This document shows, piece by piece, positions 9,435 through 21,309 of a DNA stretch of 64,000 nucleotides. The DNA comes from Syngnathus acus (taxonomy: Eukaryota; Chordata; Actinopteri; Syngnathiformes; Syngnathidae): assembly GCF_901709675.1 (NCBI RefSeq), contig NC_051095.1:3161956-3225955 (forward strand), given 5' to 3'. The notes under the pieces are model-generated. The model had not been told where the DNA came from. It ran no database searches and saw only the letters and a program-made list of their open reading frames with translations. The first letter of the stretch is position 1; the number at the start of each line of letters is the position of its first letter. Both the position numbers and the translations under genes were made by a program.

Positions 9435-10703
9435 TGTTGGATTGTGTCCACAATTTAGGGAGCGTGCTATCTGCGCCTCACGGCAAAAGCCATTGCCAAT
9501 CACCTGTTATCCAATTTACTCACTGCGTGCTCGTTTGATTTCTTCAGATTTAGGAAAATGCTAAGACACTGAAGCAGAAATTAGACTTACACAGGTTGGT
9601 TGAGTTCAATCACAATTCTCGTTAAGAAAGCTCTGTTTTCAGGAAAGTACAATCCAGCGCTGGGCCTTTCAAGAGCAGAAAGTCTCCATTCCGAAAAGGC
9701 AACGTTCAAGGTTCTTTGGTCAGCTTATATTCAGTTGCCGGTGTGGGCCGAGTTTGATGAGTGATGAGTCTTTGGGGTGGGGCAAGTTCGCAGGAGATTT
9801 TGATTCCATGGGAGTGGGTGCTGGTTCGGTGAGAGCTGGTTCCGTGGGGGTGGGTGCTGATTATGGTCGATTCGGTGTGTGTGGGGGCTGTTGTCTTCCA
9901 TCCCGTCTTTCGGCCTTGGCGATCATCTTTGGCCGGGTTCTTGGCTGTCTCCCTCTGGCACCTGCTGGTTTTATCTCCAAGTGACCTTCCTGTAAACATT
10001 CTGCTCCATTCTTGCACATACACTGTCGCACCTCATCCATTCGTCATTCTTTCAATTTTGTCATTTTGTACGGAATTATGTGAGCTTTTGGCTGTGACAT
10101 CATCAATTTATTAATGTTCCCTGACTATGCAAAGTTCTTACTCACCACTTACCATGTTTTTGTTTGTTCTTTTGATACTCCATGTACTTGCTTACGTCAT
10201 CATATTCTTAGTTTAATCATGCTTCCAACCATATCTTTTCTTTGTTAGGCAAAATATTTCCCTCTGTCCAGAACGTTCAGTAGTCATCGAAAACTGGCGT
10301 CTAGCATTCATCAAAACATACGATACAATCAAGTACTGAACATTTTTAGACGACTTTGGCAGTGTCCGTGATTTAGAGAATCATCAGGCATGCATTAAAC
10401 AGTTCCTTAAGGGTCATTAAGCTATTTAGGCAATATATCAAAAAACATTTGTTATTTCAAAGTGCTCAGAAATATATATCTGATCATAAAGTTATAAAAA
10501 CCTTTGTCATTACCCCCTATCAAAAATGTCTAGTTATGTCTTTATTGATTTGGTGTGTAGGTATAATTATATGCTTAAAATGTTTCTTTTATTGCTTTAA
10601 TATGTGAATATACTTGTCTGCTTATGTACTTTATTCAATGAGGTTTGAGCATATCTGTTTTTGTAGCTAGGCAGGACTTTTTGTATTTCGCCCCCATTCC
10701 TTC
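9435..10703. other. Flank of copy 1 without recognisable gene
   Basis: This holds a G-rich stretch (9770-9900) and unremarkable AT-rich sequence. Open frames up to about 105 codons exist on both strands, but they have biased composition, no recognisable domain and are broken differently in the paralogous flanks (15.9-17.3, 33.5-34.4, 55.9-56.8 kb). I do not call them genes. Confidence 0.4.

Positions 10704-10754
<51 letters not shown>
10704..10754. repeat. (ATCA)n microsatellite
   Basis: An uninterrupted ATCA repeat follows TTCGCCCCCATTCCTTCACA, probably the tail of another LINE copy. It is also present at 34477-34516 and 56877-56944, with different lengths and interruptions, and is absent from the copy 2 flank. 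Confidence 0.8.
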
Positions 10755-10756
<2 letters not shown>

Positions 10757-10805
10757 TTGCCTTTTAAACCCACATACAGCTCCACAGTGACTTAAATATG
10801 GCACT

Positions 10806-11024
10806 TTAAAGTGTTATTGATTGTATTTTATTTGTATTCATTTCCCCCCTCCTTTTATATGTTCGGAATAAAGACTCATCACCAGTTATGCATTCATCGA
10901 TTGTCATACGTTCAACTGCTCTGCATTTCAAGTCACAGCCAACAAACAGGGCCACCCCCCCTCCCTTCTTGTTTCTTTTACGTGGGAAATAATAGAAAAC
11001 GACAATATAAGAACAAATAATCAA
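10806..11024 (-). mobile_element. LINE endonuclease fragment
   Basis: The minus-strand translation contains K-K-G-G-G-V-A-L-F-V followed by L-K-C-R-A-V-E-R-M-T, typical of the endonuclease domain of fish LINEs. The frame begins and ends arbitrarily. Equivalent fragments lie at 34568-34789 and about 57004-57246. No catalytic core is preserved. Confidence 0.55.
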
Positions 11025-11307
11025 TTACTCTTAAGGAGTAGTATTGACTTCTTAAACAGTAAAGATCTCCATCAGGGACCAAGCATTGCAATTTACGAAA
11101 TAAAAAATAAATAAAATCTAACTTCTATATCGAACGAAAAAAATCTAACTTCACGCAGGTGCTTGACTACAAATATAACGTCTTAAAAAAGGAAGGGCAC
11201 CATTCTTACTTTTACATTAAAAACTATTTTTGTTGTTGTTTTGGTAAATATATCAGTTTCATAATTTTTTAAATGTCGATATTCTGAGCAAACATGCAAC
11301 ACACGTT

Positions 11308-11417
<110 letters not shown>

Positions 11418-11489
11418 GTTTATTTATTTAATTATTCATTCATTCATTCATTCATTCATTCATTCCAACACACTGCAGGCAGTCCTGAG

Positions 11490-11520
11490 TGACGTCATGG
11501 CCGGGCTGAACTCCGATTGG
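11490..11520 (+). promoter_or_regulatory. SXY-like promoter module of copy 2
   Basis: TGACGTCA (11490-11497) and GATTGG (11515-11520) keep the 18-nt gap between the CRE and ATTGG. The Y box here is GATTGGCT, closest to the classical Y-box consensus of all copies. The IRF-like AATCGAAA before the ATG has changed to AATCAAAA in this copy. Confidence 0.65.
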
Positions 11521-11650
11521 CTGACGTGGGACGTGATCGAAGAGCGTCCTGCGCTTCGCTGTTTTTCCGCGTTTGCCTCTTGGACAACGAGTTGCAACTT
11601 TGACTGAATACTCTGTTTGACTAAAATCAAAAAACAACTTGCTGTTTAGA

Positions 11651-14260
11651 ATGAATTTACTTGCATTCTTTGTTTTGGCGGTGCAAATATACAGCGTGAC
11701 GCCTGGTAAGTTGGACTTTTCGGTTTATTTTCCTAAAGATGGACGCTCTTGATTTGGAACTAACGCAGTCATTATTGTTTATTGCTTTCGTTATCGCCAC
11801 TCGTCTGTTCCATCGGCAAGTTCTTTCACCTGAACGCCCGTTTTGTCAGTTATACGGGAATACATAGCTATTATTATAAATGTAATAAAGTTGGAAAACT
11901 TAAAAAGGGCACAAATAAAAGTGATGTGCCCCAGCATAAATATGCAATCGATGAAATATGGAAAAGCCTAGGCACAAGAATGAAATGTTGTACAGGGGAG
12001 TCTTTGCAATTAATAATTAAAATTTCACAGTCATGGCAATAAAGTTGTGTCTAATCTTTCAGTAAAAAAACATTGTATAGCCTCCTTACATTTGATAAGA
12101 GTCATCATGTCTCCGTAAATTATATAAGGCAGTTCTTTTGTTCAGACAAGTGACATTTTTTTAGATGTTACCTGCTGACAGTTTCGACTGTGAGGAAGAC
12201 TGGAGACACAATCGAAACTGTCAGCAGGTAACATCTAAAAGTTGTACTAAGTTCATCTTGTTTTTCCTTTTCAATTACTTCACTGGTTCTTCTATATCAA
12301 ACAAATTATTTTAGGTGTATTTACCTGACATGTTCTTCCGCCTTCATCAGATCTGATGAAGGCGGAAGAACATGTCATGTAAAATAATTTGTTTGATATA
12401 GAAGAACCAGTGACGTAACATCTAAAAGTGTTTCACTTGTCTGAACAAAAGGATTGCCTCATATTATTATTGGATTTTTTGTGTGCAAATTAAGGAGAAT
12501 GGCAAACGTTATGTCATTCGATTTCTTTCATCAGTGGATATCAGTCACTGCTGAGGGGCATCGAATATCTCGCTTAGGGCGTCACACTGAAATCGAACAT
12601 AACTGGGAGAAAAAAAACAAAGGCAGGTTGTCAAATTCAAGTTTGACAAGTTTGTGCGGAAGAACGCGTTTGGAGAAACATGACATTTCCAATTTCAAGT
12701 GCTGCAAAGTTCCAACTGCAGGCAGAATCATTGAAAATATGAAGATTGATTTGATCATGTGTGTCATTTTTGTGTTTGTCTTTCAGTAATTCACACGTTC
12801 AATTATTTCGTGACGGGCTCTCAAGTTGCAAAGCTACCAGAGTACTGGGAGGCCGCGTATGTTGACGGCGTTCAGATTCTGCACTTTGACAGCAACCACA
12901 GGAAGACGAGAGCGAAACATGACTGGGTGGACAAAATCACAGAAGATGATCCGCACTACTGGGAGACAGAGACGGCGGGCAGTATTCAGAATGAGCAGCT
13001 CTTCAAAGTCAACATTGAAATCGCTAAAAAGCGCTTCAACCAAACTGGAGGTTTGTTTACGTCCAACCTTCTGCTCGTCAAATGACACTTTTTTTGTCAC
13101 TGCTGGCTTCTCTCTGATCATCGTCCTCGCTGAATCTTGTGCGCCATCCTTTCAGGTGTTCACATGCTTCAGGAGATGTTCGGCTGTGAATGGAATGATG
13201 AGACTGGGGAGGTTGATGGTTGGCTGCACTACAGTTACGATGGAGGAGACTTCATATCATTTGAGCTGAAGACGATGAGCTGGATCGCAGCACATCCACA
13301 AGCTTTCATCACCAAACTCAAGCGGGACCAAGACGACGGGGTCAATCAAGTCTTGAAGAATGACCTAACTGAGGTGCTTCCTTTCCTGTTGAAGAAGCAC
13401 GTGAGCAACGGGAGGGACTTCCTGACCAGAACCGGTACATTGTCCTCTCACGTCTTCTCTGCGTCTTTCAAGCTCACGCACAATGTCCATCTTTGACGCT
13501 CTTTCAAGTTGTATCTCTTCCTCCATGCACATCCTCCACTCTTCTCTCCATCTTTGCGCGCAGAGCTTCCCACGGTGTCTCTCCTGCAGAAGACGCCTTC
13601 CTCTCCAATCACCTGCCACGCCACGGGTTTCTACCCCAGGACGTCGGACCTCTTTTGGAGGAAGGACGGCGAGCAGATCCACGAGGACGTGGAGATGGGG
13701 GAGACCCTCCCCAACCACGACGGAACCTTCCAGACCACGGCCGACCTGAAGGTGGAGCTGACGCCCGCCGCGGAGGGCCGCTACGAATGCGTGTTCAAAC
13801 TGGATGGCGTCCGGGAGGAGATGGTCACCAAGCTGTGCGCCAAAAGCATCCTGAGCAACGCGCGCATCCAGGGTGAGCAACGCGTCGGACACGGCTCGGC
13901 ATCACGCCCACAGTCGTTTACGTGTCTCGCTTTGTTGCCTTGTGAAGAAGAGGAAGACAGGAAGAAGGCGGTGGCCATCGCTGTCCCGCTGGTGGTCCTG
14001 GTTCTGGTGGTGATGGCGGTGGCGCTGGGGGTGTTCCTGGCCAAGCGTCCCAAAAGCCAACAAGGTGAACGACGACACAAACGTTTGCTCCGTTTGTGGC
14101 GATTCCTAATCTCCTCTCGCTTCTCTTCCATTTCAGCCAATTACGCTCCAGCTTGTAAGTGAGACGTTTTCCGCTTGCTGTTTTGAAAAAATGGCAATGC
14201 CTTGAATGTATTTTCTTTTATGCTCCCTCAGCCAGCACCTCATCTTCTGAGCAGGATTGA
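11651..14260 (+). CDS. MHC class I heavy chain copy 2 (intact, 356 aa)
   Basis: Exons: 11651-11705, 12787-13050, 13156-13434, 13564-13872, 13948-14064, 14137-14154, 14232-14260; all phase-1 junctions with GT/AG. The product should present ligands at the cell surface with beta2-microglobulin: short leader, alpha1 (Tyr7, Tyr59-like, Arg84, NQT sequon), alpha2, an Ig-type alpha3 with both cysteines (CHATGFYP and YECVF), one transmembrane helix and a short Ser-rich tail. The second alpha2 cysteine (equivalent to 164) is Leu (CTT 13377-13379), so the usual alpha2 disulfide cannot form. The 159-equivalent is Asp and the 171-equivalent His, which argues for a nonclassical or altered groove. Alpha3 has an extra Cys (L-C-A-K) before the connecting peptide. 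Exons 3-7 encode exactly the same residues as copy 4. Confidence 0.88.
12163..12418. repeat. Fold-back elements in intron 1 of copy 2
   Basis: The same two nested palindromes as in copy 1 are present. The first spans 12163-12236, with one mismatch in the right arm (ACAATCG). The right arm of the second has lost the stretch CCCGCCGAA and part of the AGGTAAATACACC arm, leaving GGAAGAACATGTCATGTAAAATAA. Confidence 0.7.
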
Positions 14261-15100
14261 ATGAACCCCACTAAGGTTGAAGGGATGTCTTCTTTTCTTG
14301 GGTGCCACGCTTGATTGAATCATCGCATTCCAACTGTATGAAATATTTGGAAATGTTTCTTATTTCAAATTGAAGTGCAACAGTTTTACAAGTGCAGTGA
14401 ATTCTAATTGTATTTACTTCACTAGTTCTTCCAAATACCGCTAGAGGGAGCCAACATACCACAAGTAATATCTGCATCACACGTTGCTTTTTTTTAAGTG
14501 CTTTTTTGTTAAGCGAACTACTGATCAATTTGATACAAGTTTGAGTATCATTATAAAAATGTTTGAAATGAGGTTTCTGGTCACTGTATTTTCACTTGAG
14601 GATATATAATTTAGCAAGGATAAGCAAGAAATTTATAATAAAGAACACGTCTTTTTTTCTGTTGTCTTCGAAAAAAAACATACAAAACACATTCCTATTT
14701 ACAGAGAAGTCCATGTGGAGTTTATTTTGTTATTTTTATTTTATTTATCTCCGTCATTGATGTGTATTTTGATCAATAGACAATTCAACTTTAGCAAGTA
14801 AACGCATATTTACATAATTATGCTTGAGAAGGAACAAGATGAAGAAAATCTTATAGTTCCTGCCCCCTTCCACATAATAATAAAATAAAACAACATAATA
14901 AGTGCAAAACTTCATCAAGTACAAACCAAACACCTCACGAGAAAATATATACAAAACCAGACAAGAAATAACTAAATTCATAAATATAAAGCGAAATGTA
15001 GACACTTACGGCTGTCCATATAATCTTATTGTTCTGCCGTTATAGATTTTTTCTAATTGGAATATATTTATATAATACTTTATCTCATTGAAAAGAGAAG
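14261..15100. other. 3' flank of copy 2, no gene seen
   Basis: This matches the copy 4 flank (31872-32711) almost base for base and the copy 1 flank more loosely. It is AT-rich with no recognisable coding sequence. Confidence 0.45.
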
Positions 15101-15580
15101 GTACGAATAGAAATCGATGGAACTGAAATTGAAAGGGTGCAGGAAAACAAATTTCTTGGGGTTATAATAGATGACAGGCTGAGTTGCTGAGTCAGACTAT
15201 GGAGCAGTGTAAGTGAGGAACTCAAGCAAAGTCCAAATATCCACCAGTTTAAAAAAATGTTCAAAAATATGTTGTTTAGCAGGTACAAGGACTAAAAATG
15301 CCAAATGGCTACACAAAAGCAAAAATAAAACAGGATAACAAGTTGAAAGTGTGTAGATTTATACGTTGAATCATTAGTTTATTGGATAAACTGAGAAAGT
15401 GGTAGGAATCTAAAAAGGTATGCTTCTTCCTACTCCTTTTCGAGCATTCTTTGCTATTGATTTTTTTTGGTTCTATTGGTTTGTTGGTTTGTTTGTTTGT
15501 TGTACGGACTTACATATGACACTTTAGTGTTATTTGTTTTATTTTTTATCTTTTTTAGTTTTAAATATAAATCAATCAAT
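15101..15580 (+). mobile_element. LINE 3' fragment in the copy 2 flank
   Basis: Same element and insertion as at 8918-9434, with the K-F-L-G-V-I-I-D-D piece and the L-K-Q-S-P-N-I-H-Q-F-K-K terminus. The ATCA tail is reduced to two units here, against about 17 in the copy 1 flank. Confidence 0.6.
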
Positions 15581-16011
15581 TGTTGGGTTGTGTCCACAAT
15601 TTAGGGAGCGCGGTACCTGCGCCTCACGGCAAAAGCCATTGCCAATCACCTGTCATCCAATTTACTCACTGCGTGCTCGTTTGATTTCTTCAGATTTAGG
15701 AAAATGCCAAGACACTGAAGCAGAAATTAGACTTACAGAGGTTGGTTGAGTTCAATCATAATTCTCGTTAAGAAAGCTCTGTTTTCAGGAAAGTACAATA
15801 CAGCGCTGGGCCTTTCAAGAACAGAAAGTCTCCATTCCGAAAAGGCAACGTTCAAGGTTCTTCGGTCAGCTTATATTCAGTCGCACATGCCGGTGTGGGC
15901 CGAGTTTGATGGGTGATGAGTCTTTGGGGTGGGGCAAGTTCGCAGGAGATTCTGATTCCATGGGAGTGGGTGCTACTTCGGTGAGAGCTGGTTCCGTGGG
16001 GGTGGGTGCTG

Positions 16012-16575
16012 TGTAGCTCCCTCGTCAATCAGGCGTACAAGCAGTTCTTCAAAACGGGCATTTATTAAACTCCTTCTCCACACACATGCCGTGAGAACTA
16101 AAAGACATAAAGACTATTAACATAAAACGTTCTCACAGAGAACAATAAACGTTACACACAAAATAACTTAAATCTGCTCATGCACTTAAAACACATTCGT
16201 CATGTTCTTGCTAACATAACATAGCATGGCTAACATCATGGCTAACAGCTAAGGATTACCTCATTGCCGCATTTGCTCGAGGGAGAAAACGAAGAAAAAA
16301 CGTAAATCTTGACAATACAGGTCTTCAAAACTCCGGTTTCACCAATAAACAAAAATGCTATCAGAAAGGAAACTAAATAAGCATTCCTTGCCTTCTTCAT
16401 CACTTGCTTATGCAAACGGAAACGTCGCCACCCGGTGGCTCAAAATCAGACACACTCGCCCTTGTGTAACTCACAAAAAGGAACCGCTAACACAAAAACT
16501 AAAATTGGTTCCCACTTGGAAACAGAGCTTAGCTCAAAACGTTTCATATCAGTGCATTTTCTTATGGCAGCTACA
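16012..16575 (-). mobile_element. Solo LTR inserted in the copy 2 flank
   Basis: A 564-bp insertion begins TGTAGCT and ends AGCTACA (TG...CA termini with a 7-bp inverted repeat) and is flanked by the 5-bp direct repeat TGCTG (16007-16011 and 16576-16580). The paralogous flanks of copies 4 (33617-33621) and 6 carry one uninterrupted TGCTG. A TTTATT at 16061-16066 (AATAAA on the other strand) suggests minus orientation. There is no internal coding region, so the family (endogenous retrovirus or Gypsy-type) cannot be told. Confidence 0.8.
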
Positions 16576-16580
16576 TGCTG

Positions 16581-17873
16581 ATTATGGGCGATTCGGTGTG
16601 TGTGTGTGGGGGCTGTTGTCTTCCATCCCGTCTTTCGGCCTTGGCGATCATCTTTGGCCGGGTTCTTGGCTGTCTCCCTCTGGCACCTGCTGGTTTTATC
16701 TCCAAGTGACCTTCCTGTAAACATTCTGCTCCATTCTTGCACATACACTGTCGCACCTCATCCATTCGTCATTCTTTCAATTTTGTCATTTTGTACGGAA
16801 TTATGTGAGCTTTTGGCTGTGACATCATCAATTTATTAATGTTCCCTGACGATGCAAAGTTTGTTCTTTTGATACTCCATGTCTTTGCTTACATCATTAC
16901 ATTCTTAGTTTAATCATGCTTCCGCACGTATCTCTTCTTTGTTAAGCAAAATATTTCCCTCTGTGCAGAGCGTTCAGTAGTAATCGAAAAGCTGGCGTCT
17001 CACATTTAGGCGACATATGACGTTTAGTCAAAACACAAGATATAATCAAGTACTGAACGGTCAAGACGACTCTGGCCGTGTCCATGATTTAGAGAACAAA
17101 CATCAGGCATGCATTACACAGTTCCTTAAGGGTCATTAAGCTATTTAGGCAACATATCAAAAGGCATTTATTTTGCAGTGCACAGAAATACATATTGAAT
17201 CGTGAAGTTGTAGCAACCTCTGTTATTATCTTATATTAAAGAATGTCTAGTTATGTCTGCTTTATTGGTTGACTCCATGAATATACTTGTCTGCTTATAT
17301 ACTTTATCCAAAGAGATGTGAGCGTATCTGTTATTGTGGCTAGGCGGGTTTTGTGTCTTTTGACCCTATTCCTTCAGTATGCTAAATAAACCTGGATCCA
17401 TTCATTATTCTCTTTAGTTATAGTTTTGGTGTGTTTTTTCCCTGTTGTTATATGTTGTATGCCTTATCCCTGTTATAAATGTTTCTTTTTTCCCCCCATC
17501 CGTATGACATGTATTAGGATGCATATTTTTCTATCCATTGAAATTTATCTTAAATGTATTCATATTTCTGGAGAATGCCACTTTGTAAGCCCCTGGAGTT
17601 TTTTTTTTGACATTCTCCATCACATTTATTTAATCTATCTACATTTTAAATTGTTTTTGTATGTGAAAATAAACAAACAAAGTTGTGAAAAACCTTGTGT
17701 TAAAAACACTGTATCGCCTTCTGAATATTATTTCATTATCATTTCGATAAGAGTCATCATGTCTCCGTAAATTATATAAGGCAGTTCTTTTGTTCAGACG
17801 AGTGAAAATTCTTTTAGATGTTACCTGCTGACAGTTTCGACTGTGAGGAAGACTGGAGACATAATCGAAACTG
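16581..17873. other. Intergenic DNA between copies 2 and 3
   Basis: The first 800 bp match other class I flanks. From about 17400 to 17740 the sequence is not seen elsewhere in the window and shows no domain. From 17740 it becomes the left half of the intron-1 fold-back element (GATAAGAGTCATCATGTCTCCG and the arm AGATGTTACC), which then breaks into the TCTA repeat. Confidence 0.45.
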
Positions 17874-18039
<166 letters not shown>

Positions 18040-18067
18040 TGCAACACATACTGCAGGCAGTCCTGAG

Positions 18068-18098
18068 TGACGTCATCGCCGGGTTGAACTCCAATTGG
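18068..18098 (+). promoter_or_regulatory. SXY-like promoter module of copy 3
   Basis: TGACGTCA (18068-18075), an 18-nt gap, and CCAATTGG (18091-18098) with ATTGG at 18094. Downstream, the GAAGCGC...GCGCTTC inverted repeat seen in the other copies is gone and replaced by a (TTG)n run at about 18130-18154. Confidence 0.65.
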
Positions 18099-18237
18099 CT
18101 TACCTGAGAGGTAATCGAAGCTCGTAAACTGTTGTTGTTGTTGTTGTTGTTGTTCCGCGTTCGCCTCTTGGACGACGAGTCGCAATTTGACCGAATACCC
18201 TGCTTGACTAAAATCGAAAAACACATTGATGATTGGA

Positions 18238-20673
18238 ATGAATTTACTTGCATTCTTTGTTTTGGCTGTGCAACTATACAGCGTGACGCCTGGTAAGTTG
18301 GACTTTTCGGTTTCTTATCCTAAAGATTGACGCTCTTGATTTGGAAGTGACGCAGTCATTATTGTTTATTGCTTTCGTTTTCGCCACTCGTCTGTTCCGT
18401 CGGCATTTTAAGTTCTTTCACCTGAACGCCTGTTTTGTCAGTTATACGGGAATACACAGCTATTATTATGAATGTAATAAAGTTGGAAAACTTAAAAATG
18501 GCACAAATCAAAGTGATGTGCCCCAGCATAAATATGCAATCGATGAAATATGGAAAAGCCTAGGCACAAGAATGAAATGTTGTACAGGGGAGTCTTTGCA
18601 ATTAATAATTAACATTTCACAGTCATGGCAATACAATTGTGTCTCATCTTTCAGAAAAAAACATTGTATAGCCTCCTTACATTATTATTTCGATAAGAGT
18701 CATCATGTCTCTGTAAATTATATAAGGCAGTTCTTTTGTTCAGACAAGTGACATTTTTTTAGATGTTACCTGCTGACAGTTTCGACTGCGAGGAAGACTG
18801 GAGACACAATCGAAACTGTCAGCAGGTAACATCTAAAAGTGTTTCACTTGTCTGAACAAAAGGATTGCCTCATATTATTATTGGATTTTTTGTGTGCAAA
18901 TTAAGGAGAATGGCAAAAGTTATGTCATTAGATTTCTTTCATCAGTGGATGTCAATCACTGCTGAGGGCATCGAATATCTCGCTTAGCGCGTCACACTGA
19001 AATCGAACATAACAACTGGGAGAAAAAAGCAAAGGCAGGTTGTCACATTCAAGTTGGACAAGTTTGTGCGGAAGAACGCGTTTGGAGAAACATGACATTT
19101 CCAATTTCAAGTGCTGCAAAGTTCCAACTGCAGGCGGAATCATTGAAAATATGAAGATTGATTTGATCATGTGTGTCATTTTTGTGTTTGCCTTCCAGTC
19201 ATTCACACGCTCAATTATTTCCAGACGGCCTCTCAAGTTGCAAAGCTACCAGAGTACTGGGAGGCCGCGTATGTTGACGGCGTTCAGATTCTGCACTTTG
19301 ACAGCAACCACAGGAAAGCAAAAGCGAAACAAGACTGGGTGGACAAAATCACAGAAGATGATCCGCACTACTGGGAGATAGAGACGGCGAACAGTATTCA
19401 GACTGAGCAGGCCTTCAAAGTCAACATTGAAATCGCTAAAAAGCGCTTCAACCAAACTGGAGGTTTGTTTACGTCCAACCTTCTGCTCGTCAAATGACAC
19501 TTTTTTTTGTCACTGCTGGCTTCTCTCTGATCATTGTCCTCGCTGAATCTTGTGCGTCATCCTTTCAGGTGTTCACATGCTTCAGAGGATGGAAGGCTGT
19601 GAATGGAATGATGAGACTGGGGAGGTTGATGGTTGGCGGCACTACAGTTACGATGGAGAAGACTTCATATCATTTGAGCTGAAGACGATGAGCTGGATCG
19701 CAGCACATCCGCAAGCTTTCATCACCAAACTCAAGTGGGACCAAGACGACGGGTTCAATCAATACAATAAGATTTTTTTCACTGAGGTGCTTCCTTTTGA
19801 CTTGAAAAAGCATGTGAGCAACGGGAGGGAGTTCCTGACCAGAACCGGTACATTGTCCTCTCACGCCTTCTCTGCGTCTTCCAAGCTCACACACAATGTC
19901 CATCTTTGCCGCTCTTTCAAGTTGTTTCTTTTCCTCCATGCGCATCCTCCACTCTTCTCTCCATCTTTGCGCGCAGAGCTTCCCACGGTGTCTCTCCTGC
20001 AGAAGACGCCTTCCTCTCCAATCACCTGCCACGCCACGGGTTTCTACCCCAGGACGTCGGACCTCTTTTGGAGGAAGGACGGCGAGCGGATCCACGAGGA
20101 CGTGGAGATGGGGGAGACCCTCCCCAACCACGACGGAACCTTCCAGACCACGGCCGACCTGAAAGTGGAGCTGACGCCCGATGCGGAGGGCCGCTACGAA
20201 TGCGTGTTCAAACTGGATGGCGTCCGGGAGGAGATGGTCACCAAGCTGTACGCCAGAAGCATCCTGAGCAACGCGCGCATCCAGGGTGAGCAATGCGTCG
20301 GACACGGCTCGGCGTCACGCCCACAGTCGTTCACGTGTCTTGTTTTGTTGCCATGTGAAGAAGAGGAAGACCGGAAGAAGGCGGTGGCCATCGCTGTCCC
20401 GCTGGTGGTCCTGGCTCTGGTGGCGGTGGCGGTGGCGCTGGGGGTGTTCCTGGCCAAGCGTCCCAAAAGCCAACAAGGTGAACGACGACACAAATGTTTG
20501 CTCCGTTTGTGGCGATTCCTAATCTCCTCTCGTTTCTCTTCCATTTCAGCCAATTACGCTCCAGCTTGTAAGTGAGACGTTTTCCGCTTGCTGTTTTGAA
20601 AAAATGCCAATGCCTTGAATGTATTTTCTTTTATGCTCCCTCAGCCAGCACCTCATCTTCTGAGCATGATTGA
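18238..20673 (+). CDS. MHC class I heavy chain copy 3 (intact, 356 aa)
   Basis: Exons: 18238-18292, 19199-19462, 19569-19847, 19977-20285, 20361-20477, 20550-20567, 20645-20673. The domain plan is as in copy 2. The groove floor differs (Gln at 9, R-M-E before the first alpha2 cysteine, R-H-Y at 114-116 equivalents). The second alpha2 cysteine is Leu (CTT 19790-19792); the 159-equivalent is Phe and the 171-equivalent His. The tail ends S-S-S-E-H-D. Introns 3, 4 and 5 are 129, 75 and 72 nt and contain no in-frame stop here, so unspliced sequence is open from alpha2 to the cytoplasmic exon. It is the closest paralogue of copy 5 in alpha3 (both T-P-D-A-E and Y-A-R-S). Surface antigen presentation is inferred from family; the altered pocket A and missing disulfide make a classical role uncertain. 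Confidence 0.88.
18761..18834. repeat. Single fold-back element in intron 1 of copy 3
   Basis: Only the first palindrome is present, without the second nested insertion. The outer arms (TTCTTTTGTTCAGACAAGTG at 18730 and CACTTGTCTGAACAAAAG at about 18845) remain close together, showing what the pre-insertion state looked like. Confidence 0.75.
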
Positions 20674-21165
20674 ATGAACCCCACTAAGGTTGAAGGGATG
20701 TCTTCTTTTCTTGGGTGCCACGCTTGATTGAATCATCGCATTCCAACTGTATGAAATACTTGGAAATGTTTCTTATTTCAAATTGAAGTGCAACAGTTTT
20801 TCAAGTGCAGTGAATTCTAATTGTATTTACTTCACTAGTTCTTCCAAATACCGCTAGAGGGAGCCAACATGCCACAAGTAATATCTGCATCACACGTTGC
20901 TTTTTTTTAAGTGCTTTTTTGTTAAGCGAGCTACTGATCAATTTGATACAAGTTTGAGTATCATTATAAAATTTTTTGAAATGAGGTTTTACCTCACGAG
21001 AAAATAAACACAAAACCAGACAAGAAATAACTAAATTCACAAGTGTATATATAAAGCGAAATGTCGACACTTACGGCTGTCCATATAATCGTATTGTTCT
21101 GTCGTTAAAGATTTTTTTCAATTGGAATATATTTATACAATACTTTATCTCATTGAAAAGAGAAG
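20674..21165. other. 3' flank of copy 3, shortened
   Basis: Class I 3' UTR-type sequence with an internal deletion of roughly 370 bp near 20985 compared with the other copies (TTTTACCTCACGAG joined directly). No gene is seen. Confidence 0.45.
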
Positions 21166-21309
21166 GTACGAATAGAAATCGATGGAACTGAAATTGAAAG
21201 GGTGCAGGAAAACAAATTTCTTGGGGTTATAATAGATGACAGGCTGAGTTGCTGAGTCAAACTATGGAGCAGTCTAAGTGAGGAACTCAAGCAAAGTCCA
21301 AATATCCAC
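21166..21309 (+). mobile_element. LINE 3' fragment, cut by BEL/Pao element A
   Basis: The same LINE remnant as at 8918, ending abruptly at AAATATCCAC, where the BEL/Pao LTR begins. The rest of the LINE is not found beyond the element's 3' LTR. Confidence 0.65.

Noticed and set aside
9706-10023. Minus-strand frame of 105 codons in the class I flank, with partial equivalents near 16.5, 33.5 and 55.9 kb
   Set aside because: The frame shifts between paralogous flanks, composition is Thr/Pro/His-rich and no domain is recognisable.
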